A DNA stretch of 29,797 bases from Peribolospora baueri (Eukaryota; Basidiomycota; Peribolosporomycetes; Peribolosporales; Peribolosporaceae). The notes below the pieces were generated by a model. The model worked only from the letters and a program-made list of their open reading frames with translations. It searched no databases and had not been told where the DNA came from. The position numbers and the translations under genes are program-made. Location: NCBI GenBank assembly GCA_029717555.1, contig JAMDHS010000142.1, forward strand, positions 1 through 29,797. Direction: 5' to 3'. Positions 8,215-20,616 of this stretch are shown here, piece by piece. Within the stretch, counting starts at the first letter, position 1. Each line of letters opens with the position of its first letter.

Positions 8215-11200
8215 TCAATCCCTCCTCGCCTTCTTGTCCGCCTTCGTCTCCCCCTCTCCTCCCTTGCGCTTTCCAGAAGCCTTCTCCGCGGGCGCAGGTG
8301 AGCCGTTCTGGGAAGGGGCCGCCGTGGGCACAGTGGAGGCGATCGCCACCTTCTGCACGTCCTGGACGCTCTTCGTAAGCCGGCGAATGGCTTTGACGAA
8401 CAAGGCCAGCGCTTGCGAGACTGGAAGTTTGAGCTCGGCCTGGGTGGTATGGAGGGGCGCGATGGACGAGAGGCGTAGGAAACGTGTGAGATGGACGAGC
8501 GCGGCAGACCAGCACCTCGGATGCGGGCGGAAAAAAAAAGCAGACCACTCACCTCCACGTCCTCGATGCTCTTCCTCTGCAGCCCCAAAGCGAGCAGAAT
8601 GCTGCTCTGCACTCCGCTCAGCCGGAGATCGTCACCGAAGCGCTGTGAAAAGTAGAGCGAGGCGAGCGAGGGGAGGAGGTCGAGGATGACGTGGTAGTCG
8701 AGCATGTTGTTGGCATACGACTCCAAGCGCTTGATGTCGAACGGGGTCACGAGGGTAGAGAGCTCAGACGAGTCGAGAGCTGCGACGGGGAGAGAGAGGG
8801 GTGCGCGAATGGTGAAGGAGAGCGGCGGTCTCTGCTAAGCACGCTTTGGGATCGGATCGGGAACAAGATAAGCACGAGCACTCACGTTTGACTTCCCCCT
8901 CGCCTTGACCCGCGCTCGCGGCCTCCATGATGCTCAAGGCGGTTACGGAGGCGAACTCGCGGAAGCGATAGGAAAGGAGGGAGATGAACCTTCGTCGAAA
9001 ATCTGTCCAAAAAAAAAAAGGGGAAATTTAGGCATTCAGCGCTTCGATTTACGAACGAACGGACTTGGGACAGACGAGAGCGGCCGAGCCCAACGCACCG
9101 AGAGCAAAGCTGGACAGCCATCCCTCCGCTTGAGCAACGTCGCTGTCGAGCGCCCGTAGCATCACGCACGAGTACTCGCCCGTGAGGTCGTTGGGCGTCT
9201 GTCGGAGGTAGAGCGGCACGAACCCGGCACGCTTCCAAAACTTGAGAAGCTGGGCGGTGAGACCATAACTGACGCCGATGTAGTCGAGCTTGTCCGGCTT
9301 CTTCTCCGACAGGCGCTCCAGCAGAGGTGGCATGGTCGCCGCGTCGCGCACGCCGAGCGTCTCGGTGTGAATGTCAGCATCTTCGGACACTTTGGCGGCC
9401 TTGGCGAAAGATACGCTTTTGTCCTCCTTCTCCGCCACCTCGTCGAGGTTGAGGAACTGACCGGAGTAGAACGAGTAGAGGGCCTGGAGGGCTCTGGAGC
9501 CGTAACCCATGCTGGCGTAATCGGGGTGCACGGCGATGCGCACGATACGCGCTCCCGAGAGCATGGCAAAATCATCGTCTTGGAACTGCTGCGACACGAG
9601 CCAGGGGATCATGTCTCCGCTGGAGCGAGCGCCGCGATTGAGAGAGGCGAGGATGGCCTGCCGGGAGATGTTGCCTTCGAGTGCAACCTGAATGAGCATG
9701 GGGAAGGGGGGAAGGGGGGAGGAGACAAAGTCAGGAACGCTGCGCCCCACCGTCGACCAAGATATGGACGAACGCGTGTCGGTCGCTCGACCGACTCACC
9801 TGCAGCACCACCAGAGGATCGGGCAACGTATTCTCATCGTCCTTGAGCGGGGGCAAGAGCACGAAGAGCTGGTGGGCGGGTGCGTCGCTCATGAGCTGGA
9901 GGTCGTTGGGACTGTTCTTGTAATGGCTCGCCACGTAAAGCGCCATCATGCGCTGGAGGAACACCTCGCTGGCCGGGTGATAGCTGAATAGCGCGTCCCG
10001 GTTCACCGCGTACAGCTCGCATTGGTTCGGGTGCGGACAGCCGGTGAGGGCGCGCGGGAGGACAGAGGCGTCGAGGCAGAGGAGTTGGTGAAGCCACTTC
10101 TCCACCGTATCCCCCGCAGTGTACCGGATCGGCTCGGTCAAGTTGATCTCTCGCAGCGTCCTCGCCGAGATGGCTGGCCCGCCCGAGCCGGGGCCGGATG
10201 CGCCCGTCTTTTTGCTCGTGCCTGCCGCATTCTCGTCGTCTCTCTTCGTTGAGCTCGCGAGGGATGGCCTCGTGGACTCACGTAGTTGTTGGATGAGCTT
10301 GAGAGAAAGGGAGCGTCCGGTGCCTTCGTAACCATTGATAGTCGAGGATAAGAAGACGAGGTAGGGACCCATAAGGTTTCGAACGAGCGGCAATGGGATG
10401 GCGGCCGCCTCGTCGATGACTACCAGCTCGGCCTGTCCGAGCACGTGTGCGTCTTGTGGTTGGATATACTATCGGTAGAGAAGAGATGCGAGAGCGTCGG
10501 CTCAGACAAAAGACATCCAATGCAGCCACGACCAGGGGGGGAGGTGTGGAACTCACCTGAATGGTCTGTCTATGGCCCCTGAACACATTCACCCGCACGA
10601 TCGCCTTCTTAAACTCGGGGTTCGTGCTCTGGACGATATCGTAATCCAAATGCTCCTCATAACCGATTCCGTCGAAGCCCTTGAAAATGAACTGGAAAAG
10701 CGTCGTGAGGTTCTCTGGGCTCGGCGAGGTGACAAAGATGTTGCTGTAGCCGTGCGCGACGGCGGCCGCGATCGCCAGGCCGAGCGCGGCGGACTTGCCG
10801 CGTCCTCGGGAGGCGGTGAGGGTGACGGTAGAGGAGAGCGTTTTGGAAGAGATGGCGTCGACGAAGGTGAGGATCGCCTTGGCCTGTATTGCGGAGCGGG
10901 GCGAAAGTTCATGAGCGTCGGTACGCCCTCCGAGGAAATCGAAAGCGTCAGCGGCGGAAAAGCGGAAGAGAAGGCTCACCTGGTCAAGCGTTTTGGCGTA
11001 CTTGATGATCTCTCCCACGGGTTTCGCATCCCTCATCTCGTCTTTCAACTCGTCCAACTGTTCCTCACTCTTTGCCTTTCCCTTGACCCCTCGCCCCTCT
11101 GGGCCATCCGGGAGCGGTCGGATGTCCTTTCCTTTGGAGAGAGGAAGAACGTTGAGCTCGTCGTCGAGGACGAGACAGTCGGGACAGGAGCCGAGGGAAA

Positions 11201-12140
11201 GGATGAAGCGCTCGTTGAAGCGCGCGACCACGTCGGTATGGGCTTCGGTGCGGTAACGACTGTGGACGTCCTGTTCGTGGTTTCGTAGAGGTACAAAAGC
11301 GTGAGACGATGAAAGGCAAACACGCAGAAGCGAGGGGGAAGCGTAGCGCTGACCATGGTCATATTGTAAAGCGTCTTCAAGCTGCTCATCGTCTTGAGTA
11401 GGATCACGACGATGCCTCCTCCCTCGACCGTCTCGATGGTCCGGGCGAGCAGGTTAGGCGTTAAGGCCTCGAAGTCCTGGAGGATGCACATGCCGTAGGT
11501 GTTTCCGAGTATCTTGGGGGTGTCCTTGTAGTAGCTTCACAAGGGCGATCGAGCAGAGGAAAAGAAGGGGGTCAGATGACTGGTGGTCAACGGGCAAAGG
11601 GAGAGGGAGGAAGAGTCGCACCAGTAGCGAATGTCGGTGACGGATACGAAAAGCTCGAAAGGGTTGTGCTCGTTGGCCTCCCGGATGCCTCGCTTGACAT
11701 CGCGTTTGATCTTTGCCTCCCGCTTCTTGCGGTGGCTGAAAAGAGAGCAAAAGAATGCGGTGAGGTGAGCAGGGGATGTCTTGACGATATGAGCCAGGAG
11801 ATCGGCAGGGATCCATGCGACGCGGACTGACCTCGTGAAGCCGAGGTCCTTCTTGTAGCACCACAAGACATTTGGACGGGCAGACACTCGAGTCTGGGAG
11901 AGCAAAAAGTGAAGGTTGACGACCTGCAGCGCACAGAATAGATGGGGAATAAGAGACAAGCGAACGACCGAGGTGAGCGTCTGTGTCTCTCTCTTCCCTT
12001 CGTTCTCGAGCACGACCGCGTCCGCGAAGACGCACCTGGTCTCTTCCGTGATCTCCGATGAGAACGAAGAAGCTGCGATGGCCGAGCTTGACATTGTTGC
12101 TGATGAGCGTTGGTATCCGGGAGTCGAGCTGTTTCCTCAT
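8215..12140 (-). CDS. KRE33: RNA cytidine acetyltransferase (Kre33/NAT10)
   Basis: Kre33/NAT10 makes N4-acetylcytidine in 18S rRNA and in tRNA-Ser/Leu using ATP and acetyl-CoA, and is needed for 40S biogenesis in the nucleolus. Minus-strand exons are 12140-12036, 11923-11832, 11735-11622, 11534-11354, 11270-10980, 10883-10557, 10468-9800, 9687-9099, 9002-8886, 8779-8553 and 8439-8215. All junctions are GT-AG and in frame, giving 978 residues (yeast 1056). Order: N-terminal DUF1726 part with RSFFVLIGDHGRDQ and ARPNVLWCYKKDLGFTSHRKKR; RecA-like helicase with Walker A GRGKS (288-292) and Walker B DEAAA (389 on); GNAT domain with RIAVHPDYASMGYGSRAL (acetyl-CoA loop, about 643-660); then DYIGVSYGLT, LRQTPNDLTGEYSC and the DFRRRF tRNA-binding region; finally a Lys-rich tail. 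A low-complexity Ser/Gly insert sits in exon 7 near 10180-10270. The start matches the family N-terminus (MRKQLDSRIP). Confidence 0.96.
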
Positions 12141-12760
12141 CTCGCTTCGCGGTGGGCGGGTGCGGGTCGACTGGAGATTGGTTCTTCTTGCCTGCCTGCC
12201 TGCCTGTCGAACGAGTGCACATCACTAGCGACGTTGCCGCAGGTTTTCTGGCGGAGCATCTTTCTATCTAAGTCCGCTCAGCTCCGTCGCCGCAGCAGAG
12301 CAATCGGCTGCGGGCCCTCCTCATTAGAGATATTAGAGATGGGCGTCGGTCATTACACTCGTCGTTACATCTTTATGGAGCAGGGACCCCCGTTAACGCG
12401 CTCGGCGCTGTGGATTATCACTGGCTGTATTGCCATTATCGCCGTGCTGATTTCACACTGCCTCGCCTTTCCCTCGCCCTCTTCCTCCTCGCCTCCGACA
12501 GCGCCGTCAACGTCTTGTCACCATCCTCCACTCCTCCACTCCCACCGCCCCCTCCCCTCCCCTCGCCCACCACCTTGCTCCCCCTTGCCCATCGTCCACC
12601 GCCTTTCTCCTCTTCTCCCAGTCCTCGCCGCCCCCCCCCACCTCTCCTTACCTCCTCTCGTCCCGGCTGGCTCCAGGCGTATTGCGGGCAATTCGCACCC
12701 GTCCGACCACCTCGCCTCGCGTCACACGCCGTCCCCTTCGCCCCTCTCGCCCCCTCCGTC
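12141..12760. promoter_or_regulatory. Divergent promoter region, KRE33 / UPF0658 gene
   Basis: The 620-bp region between two divergent starts contains a CCTG repeat (about 12190-12207), a short duplicated ATTAGAGAT (about 12325-12340) and, from about 12470, a long C-rich pyrimidine tract leading to the UPF0658 start, as expected of a 5' untranslated leader in this lineage. The frame of the UPF0658 gene stays open upstream to 12410, but the composition is not protein-like. Confidence 0.55.
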
Positions 12761-15501
12761 ATGGCCTACCACGGCCAATCCTCTCAGCCGTCCCTCCTCG
12801 CCTCCTCCCAACACGCTCCATCCTCGTATGCAGGCGCAGGCGCAGGCGCAGGCGACGCCGGCTATGCCACCGACGACGGGGGTGTGACCGACGATTTCCA
12901 GTCCTTCGCCCCCTCGTCCGTCGGTCACGATTCCCGTTACGCCGTCACAGTGCCCGGCACGCCTGGCGCCGGGGGCAAGGCGTGGATGGGTGCGGGCGCG
13001 GGCGCGTCGATGAGCACGCTCAGCGCCTCCAAGGCGTACGACGACGCGCGCGAGTTCGCCCCCGCCCAGGCAGGCACGCCCGCCTTGCAATCAACTCCTC
13101 CCATCCCCTCTAGCTCACAGCTCAGATACCACGACGATGGCGTCTACCCTCCCACCGTGGGCGAGCAGCGGAGAGAGGCGGCGGCCGCTTTGCACAGAAG
13201 AGACGCCCCGCTCCCCGCGCCTCCAGGCGGCGAAGCTTTCCCCGGCGCTTCCGCCGACAGCGCCGCTTCGTACCCGTTCCCACAAGCCCACCCGTACGGT
13301 GCAGAGGCGACAGCCCCGATGGAACCTGTGCAGGACGGCGGCTACGCCTCCTACGCATACCCACAGCCCCACTTATACCAGGGCGCTGGCGCCCCCGCGA
13401 CATCGCCGCTTGGTGGCAGCCTCAGCCAGGGCCCCGGCGGTCTGGCACCGGTGCAGACAGCCAGCGACGGGGAAGGAGTGATAGGCGAGCGTGGTCTGGG
13501 AAAGGGACAGACAACGGCGAGGATCATGCGAGATCGCACCCTCTTCCTGACTGTCATCATCGTCGAGGCCATCATCGTCATCGTCATGATCGCCATCGTC
13601 TTCGCCTCCGTGAGTCCGCTGGCCTCTCCGTGCCGTAGCACTCTTTGTCGCTCGTCCAGCCGCTCCTTGGCACATCTCATCCTCCGTCTCTTCTCTTGAC
13701 CGGCAGTTGAACGCCAACGTCAAGTCGTACTACCAGAACCTGAAGACGATCCCCGTCTACCTTGCCGTCTTCATCCTCGCCATGCTCTTCGAGGTCGGCA
13801 TCGCTTTGGATGCTGTGCGGTGAGTGAAGGGTGCGAGGAGAGGATTGATAGTTAGGAGGGGGGATGAAGGGAGGTTAGGGGTGTGGCCAGGATACGGAAG
13901 GCGGTCAGGTTCACAGGCTGACCTGTTTTTTTTATTACCGACCCGTGCTTAGCCTGAAGAACACGATCCAAAACATCGGCATCTGCCTCTTCAACTGCGC
14001 CATGCTCGTCTACGCCGCCCTCCAAGTTTCCGAAGTCCGCACGGCGCTTGAAACCACCGCCGGCGTCCCTCAGCTCGGACCTGGCGTTGGCGAAGCCCAC
14101 CATTGTTGGACCGACAAACATTTGGTAGGCTTGGCGCTATGCCTCTTTACGCCTCAGTCCTCGACCTTAAGTTCGTCTTACCTTACCATTTCGCATCTCT
14201 GTAGACCTGCTATGCCTTCGACGGCCTCTACGATAACCTCAGGCGCTTCCTCATCGTCGTGCCGGTCATACTAGGCGTCGCACAAATCTTCATCATGTTC
14301 TTCTCATACAGACTCTGGGGAGATTTCGGGTGAGCGATTCGGCATACGCGCATAGTGGAGGGAGGTGTTTGGAGGCGGTCGGACAGACGCTGACCTGAGG
14401 ATGGCTGGGTGGATTTGTCGACTCTCCCTCTTCGAACAGATGGGCCATCTACAAAAAGATCGGCGCTGACTTGGCGATCAAGCGTGAGTCGGACGGCCTG
14501 AGACAGAGGTGGTCCGTGCCTCTGCGGCAATCGGGCTCTGAATGATCGGTTCGGCCGTGTTCTTCGCTTTTCGACAGGAATGTACCTCTGGTACGAAGTC
14601 TACGTCGTATTGCTCAAGGTGCGTTTTTGTGACCTGTTGCACGGGTGCCCTCGTGGGTGGGCGCTAACATCCTCCCCTGCCTGTTTTTATTTGGGTTTCC
14701 AGATGGACGTTTTCTTCGGCATCGGCTATGTGTGAGTGGGGTCTACGGTTCGCTCGCATGTCACACCCGTCCCTGTTGTCGCCGTCGCTAATCGAGACTA
14801 CTCGCTCGTCCCACTCCTCTCTAGCATGCAACTACTCATACTCATCCCCATCGATTCCTCCGAGCTCGCCCTCACCATCGCCGCCGTGCCCGTTTGCTGT
14901 GTACTGCTAATTTGCGCCGGTATCGCGGTGCGGGGAGAGATCAAGAGCCTCATGCTGCTGACCCAGCTCGGTCTGTTGGCCGGATTGGCCTATTTCATGT
15001 GAGTCTGCCAATCGAGTCGAGATCGAAGATTACGCTGCCGGCGCTCTCGTCAAGGTCTTCATTGCTCATCCGCTCTCTGTGCCTCTTCGCCGCCACAGTT
15101 ACAAGCTGGAGCGCATGTACGACCCGTCCACGTCTCGAGAATACGTGGCCACGCAAATCACGCTCACCGTCTTCGCCGCCTTCTCCATCTTCCTTCTCCT
15201 GCTAACCTTCATCAACTCTGTCGTGTGCTTCCTCAATTTCGGAAAGGGCCTCCGCGAGGCGCATCAGAGCGTCGGACGCGTCAACGCGTCCGGGCTCGGG
15301 CGACGACAGAGCGAGGAGAAGCTGGGCAGGTTCGGAAGGAAAGACGGCGCGCTCGATGCGGGCGGGGCGCCGGTGAGCGGGTACGGCGTCGGCACGGGCA
15401 CTGGCACCGGCAGGACGGACTTGACGGGTTATTCTGGACAGAGCGGCGGAGGGGGGCGGGGGACGTTGGGGAGGACGCCGACGAGGCTATCGCTCGATTG
15501 A
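12761..15501 (+). CDS. UPF0658 family Golgi-type multi-pass membrane protein
   Basis: The family is known from S. pombe (C1952.10c, C23H3.04) as Golgi membrane proteins of undefined biochemical role. Exons are 12761-13609, 13707-13819, 13953-14124, 14205-14329, 14440-14483, 14578-14618, 14703-14731, 14825-14998 and 15099-15501, giving 649 residues. Residues 1-255 are low-complexity and rich in Ala, Gly, Ser and Pro, including a GAGAGAG repeat near 12833-12856; they are probably cytosolic and disordered. Then come about eight membrane segments, starting with TVIIVEAIIVIVMIAIVFAS and including YLAVFILAMLFEVGIALDAV, IGICLFNCAMLVYAALQV, FLIVVPVILGVAQIFIMFF, the LWYEVYVVLLKMDVFFGIGY pair, and a final long helix ending CFLNFGKGL. 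The marks LDAVRLKNTIQ and IYKKIGADLAIKRMYLWY fit the family. The C-terminal 85 residues are Gly/Arg-rich. The ATG at 12761 was chosen because upstream frame content looks untranslated. The exons of 29-44 nt are unusually small. Confidence 0.82.
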
Positions 15502-16315
15502 GTCGGAGCGGAGCGGCGCATCGCGTCGCGTCGCGTTGCGCCTCCGTTGGGACAGCGTTCCTGATAGGAACTCGGAGTCGGAATCGGAACTGGGCCGCTC
15601 GTCGTGATGTGTCGCTCGTCCCATATCCCCCTTCTCTGTGCTCGACGTTCGTACGCGACTTGCCCCCTCTTTCGTTTTTCTTCATTTTCCCCGTTTTCCT
15701 TCGCTTTCCTCTTTTCGCTTCACGCACCCCATCTCATCTACAGAACATTTGCATCCCTTCATTTCTTCATTTCCTTCATTCGCTTCCTTGTCTAACCCGT
15801 CTCCTCTCGCGGAGATATGGGGGGTTCGGTTCCATAGTCCGTCCATCTTTGTCGCTAGTCACGTCCGTCCTTTGGGGTGTTGCCGAAGGATTTCGAAACG
15901 CGTCAATCATGCCTTCATTTGTTGATGATCGAATCGAGGGCGGAAGGCGAAAGGAGACGTTTCCTTAACGCGACAGCCGACAGAGGCTGTCTTGTCTGTG
16001 CTCCCGGATCGCATTCTCGCAGACTGCGAAAACGGAAGTTGCGCGTGAAGAGTCTGCCTTTGCTTTTGCCTTTGCAGCATGCGCCCTGCTCAGCACCCGC
16101 TCTCGTCCTTGCCAGCCGTGTTTGGAAGACGTGAAGGTCGTCCTTATCGACGACTGCAGATGTCGATGGAGGTGACGCACGACGGCACAGGCTGCTGCGG
16201 CGACAGTGGCCGCTGCGGTCGAGCTCCCGATCACCTTCTTGGCCGCTCGCCTCCGTCCATCCGTACCCGTATCCATATCCTCCCATTCCCACCTTCCCGC
16301 TCACCCGCCGCCGTC
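15502..16315. other. Intergenic region, UPF0658 3' flank and NTR1 promoter
   Basis: An 814-bp stretch between two same-strand genes. The first half is T/C-rich, as expected of a 3' untranslated region. I see no further gene, RNA or repeat. Confidence 0.6.
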
Positions 16316-19300
16316 ATGCCTCACAAGAACAGAGGCCTCATGGAGGACGACATCTCCGACTCGGACATCTCGTCCGAGAACGACGACTTGGCCCCTGAGG
16401 ACGCCGCGGACGCCGACGAGCGCGAGGCCGCGGAGCTCTTCAACGACCCCTACCGCCGGGCGCGACGGAAGCGCAAGAGGGGGCCGAGCGGCAAGGAGGA
16501 CGCCATGTTGGGCATCTTTGGGGATGGAAGCGATGAGGAGAGGGAGGGCGGGATGGGCAGGACGGTGAAAGGGACGGATAGGAAGGGGAAGAAGATTGAC
16601 TACAAGAGGTGAGCCGCCCCCGGCAAGCGAGCGAGCGAGCTTCTCGCTCCGCTTCCGGATCATCCGTTTGCCACACATGAGTTCAGTTCGCTCTGATTCG
16701 ATCGCTGACAGTTTTGCCTCATTGAACCTCTTTTCGAATTCGTCTGCTTTGTTCGTCCGCCACAGAGGTCAAGCGTTCGTGCCTGCAGGCGAGGCCACCT
16801 CCTCTCGGCAAACGCCGGCGCCGGCGCAGGGCGAGGAAAAGCAGGCGGACGAAGCAGAAGCTTCGGGTTCGGATGACAGCGCCGCGCGGGACCGACAGGA
16901 CTATGAGGAAGATGCTTCTGCCAGGCCTGGTATTGGAACAAGTAAGAGCGGCCTCGGAGCGACGAGAAAACCGCCACAGCAGCGGGACTCCCCATCGGTG
17001 TCCTCCACGCCGACGTCTTTTGGTTCTCCCCGACCTTCGTTCACGCGCGGAGGGTTTGCGGGAATTCGAGGTCTCGGCGCAGGTGGATTTGGAGGCGGCG
17101 GCGGCGGGGGAGGGACCAGGGGGACCAGCAATCCGGGAGTGGGGGGTTCTTTTGCGGCCAAGGCGATGGCCAAGATGGGTTGGAAGGAGGTATGTACGAC
17201 ATCCGCCATGGCCGATCCGTCCATCCATTTCTGTTTTTTCGGCTCTGACGTTGCGTATTCGGTCTTCTCGAATCGTTTTTTTCAGGGTCAAGGTCTCGGT
17301 GCGTCCGGCGAAGGTATCCTAACGCCCATCGAAGTCAAGATCCGCCAAGCTGGCACCGGTCTGGCGTTCGGAGGGCAGAGGGAGAAGACGAAACAAGCGG
17401 TTGAAGAGGCTCGTAGGCGGGGAGAGCACGTTTCTGAGGACGAAGAAGAGGAGAACCTCGTTCCTGGAAGGAAGGGAAAGAGAGGGAAGGAGAAGAAGGA
17501 GCTCAGGCCCGAGGCGACGTATCGGTCCGCAAAGCCGAGAAAGGAGAAGGTTGTACACAAGACGTACGAGCAGATCGTCGAAGAGGCCGGCGGGGTAGTG
17601 GGCGTCGATGCCGGTGTAGGCCAGATCATCGACGCTACGGGCGCTACCGTGAGTTTTCACATCGTCGCTCTTTTCTTCGTCAAAGAGATGTGGAGAGGCC
17701 TTCGACCCCGTACTTACTTGTTTCTCACCTCTTTCCATTTGCAGCCTCGAGAGGTGGCCTCTCTCTCCCAACTTTCCTTAACAGTTGGAATTCCCACTTC
17801 CGACTCCCAACGCCTGCCCGAGCTCCGACACAACCTCCGCCTGATTGCCGACCTATCCAAGTCGTCATTGACGACGCTTGCAAAGGAAGCGTCAAGCATG
17901 CACGAGAAACGCCGGTATCTCGTCCGGGAGGAGCTGCGCGTGAAGCAGGTGCTTCAACAACAGGCGAGAAGGATGACGCGGCTGAAAGAGGTGGTGGATG
18001 TGGTTGGCGAGATCGAAAAGACGGCCAAGTTGGCCATGGCCCGCTCGCCGCCGAGTCTGCAAGTCTTCTCGGATCTCTTTCACCGCCTTGAGGTGGATTT
18101 CAGCCCGGAGATAGACGAACACCATCTGGACGAGGTGACCGTCGGCGCAGTGGCACCTATCTTCCGCAGACTCCTCGCCGATTGGGATCCTCTCTCAGAG
18201 CCGAGCTGGTTTGTGGACTGGTTCAAAAGGCACAAGCGTGCCCTCGGGTTCAGGAGAGATGCTGGGGCAGACGAGAGAACTTTGGATGTTTATGGACAAG
18301 AGATGCAGCCGGTGTCGCGAATGGAGACCAAGTGAGTTCAGTCGCTCTCTAGTCGGCGGCGCTCTTCTCCATCATGTCGGCGATGGCGCTGACCTACTGC
18401 GACCTTCTTTTGATGATCAGGTCCGTCATGTCTCCATACGACTCACTGCTCTGGAGCCTCTGGTTGCCCAGAGTGCGTTCGGCACTCAACAACGACTGGA
18501 CGCCGAAAAACGCTGCGCCGGCCGTGTCCCTGCTGTCCGTTTGGACATCTCTCCTGCCTCGGTTCATCTACGACAACATCCTCGACCAGCTCGTCCTTCC
18601 CAAGGTGGCTTCGGCGGTCGCCGAATGGACGCCTCGGTCGGCGGCATCGAAAGGGAAGGTGAAGGGCGAGCTCGGGGTGCAGTTGCACGAGCTCGTCTTC
18701 CCTTGGCTGCCGTACGTGGGAGAGAGGATGGAGGAGGTGATGGCAGAATCGAGGAGGAAGGTCAGGGGCTGGCTCAAGGGTTGGAGGGTCGAGGAGGGCG
18801 TGCCCAAGGGCTTTGCCATTTGGCAGGAGGTGAGCGGTCGCTCGGTTCGTCAAATTCTTTTTTTTTTCGTGTGGCCGACCTTTTCCTTCTTTGCCCCGTC
18901 TTGTCCCCCAGGCTTTCGCTCCCCAGGACTGGTCCAACATCGTCCTCGGCACAGTTCTCCCACGTGTATCCTCCTACCTCCGCTCCAATCTCACCATCAA
19001 CCCAGCTCAGCAGGACCTCTCTCCGCTCGAAGCGCTGGTTTCTTGGCGGGGTGTCGTGCGGGACAGGGAGATGGCCAAGGTGCTCGAGTTGGAGTTCTTC
19101 CCGAAGTGGCTTGACGTGCTCTGGCAGTGGTTGCGGATGGAAGGGGTCAGCGGTGGTGAAGTCGCGCAGTGGTGAGTCTGGCGAACAGATTCCACCTCGC
19201 TCGTCTGTCATCTTTCGATCGTGGCTCGTACGTTCGCCTGCTCATGTCGCCGCGCTCTTTCCGCTTCTTGATATCTCGCATAGGTACTCGTTTTGGAAGT

Positions 19301-19900
19301 CATACTTCCCTAAGGAGCTTGTCGAGATGGCGGGAGTTGCAACGGGCTTCGAGCGCGGTTTGGACCTCATGAACCAAGCCTTAGCGTTGGGTCAAGGCGA
19401 GAAACACAGGTGAGCGTGGCCCCCGATCGCTTCGCATGCTAGCTTGCCCTCAAGAGATGAAGCTGACCTGACCGGTACTTTGCTCCGTCAACCATCGCCT
19501 CGCCATCTTTGCCCACAGGCTTCGTCGACCTGAACCGATCACAGCTCCCACCAACGCCGCCTCGCACCGTCCGCGCGTGTCCACGTTGGCCGGAGAAGCT
19601 CGCAAGTCCGATGGGCGGGCGCCACCGCAAGCGGAGCTTACGTTCCGACAGATCGTCGAGGATTACCTGTCCACGGCGGACCTGCTTCTCGTCCCGCTGA
19701 ACCGGTCGCACGAGCGCACGGGGCTGCCGCTGTTCAGGGTGAGCGCGTCGGCGGACGGGAGGAAGGGGGTGAACGTGTATTTCGACGAGGACGTCTGTTG
19801 GGTCCAAGAAGGAGGAGGGAGCGGCGAGGCAGCGGGAGCGGAGTTTGTGCCGGTCGCCGTAGAGGCGTTAGTGGAGAAGGTTAAGCTGAAAGGAGGGTAG
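16316..19900 (+). CDS. NTR1: G-patch spliceosome disassembly factor (Ntr1/TFIP11)
   Basis: Ntr1/Spp382 (TFIP11 in animals) recruits and activates the DEAH helicase Prp43 to release the intron-lariat spliceosome in the nucleus. Exons are 16316-16608, 16766-17189, 17286-17648, 17745-18331, 18421-18829, 18912-19171, 19284-19409 and 19519-19900, giving 947 residues. The N-terminus is the acidic TIP_N region (DDISDSDISSENDD, then EAAELFNDPYRR). A disordered stretch follows, with a run of glycines near 17090-17115. The G-patch spans the second intron: AAKAMAKMGWKEGQGLGASG then GILTPIEVKIR, about residues 226-260. A Lys-rich segment and KTYEQIVEEAGG lead to the all-helical GCFC domain, with motifs SLLWSLWLPRVRSALNNDW, FPWLPYVGERME and FAPQDWSNIVLGTVLPRVSS. 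The C-terminus carries FRQIVEDYLSTADLLLVPLN, also family-typical. The 3' end converges on the unknown minus-strand gene. Confidence 0.94.
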
Positions 19901-20616
19901 ATGGGGAGGGTGGTTCAGGTTTGGCGAGGTCGACGGACAGGGGAAGGGAGGGAGGAGGGAAAGGAGTCGATCTCAGCGACCAATATGCTTAGAGACGAAC
20001 CGTTATGGCGATGCTCAACCCGAGAGGGGCGACGAACATTTCTAATACCTGCACATATTCGTGCACATTTTCCGACAGTCCGGTCTAGCACAGAGTGAGA
20101 ATCGTCTGTTCGTAGATGACCGGGTGGAGCGGAGCGTGATCGCTCGACTTTAGGCGGTCGCTTATCGTGGCGAGGAGAAGACGAGATTAGACGTTCCTGG
20201 CGAAGATTGACAGGATGCTCAACGGCATCTGGGCAGAATGATTGGATGGAGAAAGGGATAGGGTACGCGTGAGAAGAAGGAACTGGCGAGCGCTGGTTAC
20301 GTATATGAGCATGGTTTCTTTCCGAGTAGGCTCGTCTTCTGGCTCTCTGGGGGAAAGGCAGGAAGCCTACCATGGACAAGGGCACTTGCAAATTTTTTGA
20401 CTAGGCCATGACTGTCTCCCTCACTTCCTGCGATGACGACGGTGGCCTCCACCGTCACCGCATCCGCGTTACATTGCGTTGTCAACGTTTCGAACGCCCC
20501 CTTGGCTGGTATACCCTCGAAGTTGCATCTCCAATACAAAATGCGATCAATACGTGCAAGTCTCCGGAGGGAAGGAACGAAGGCGAAGGCGAAGGTGGAA
20601 GTCGTTCGAAAAAAAA
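19901..20616. other. Convergent intergenic region
   Basis: 716 bp between the NTR1 stop and the stop of the minus-strand membrane protein. Short open frames occur, but none has coding character. No structural RNA or repeat was recognised. Confidence 0.6.

Noticed and set aside
10572-11288. 238-codon plus-strand frame antisense to KRE33
   Set aside because: It crosses KRE33 exons and introns and is explained by codon bias of the opposite strand.
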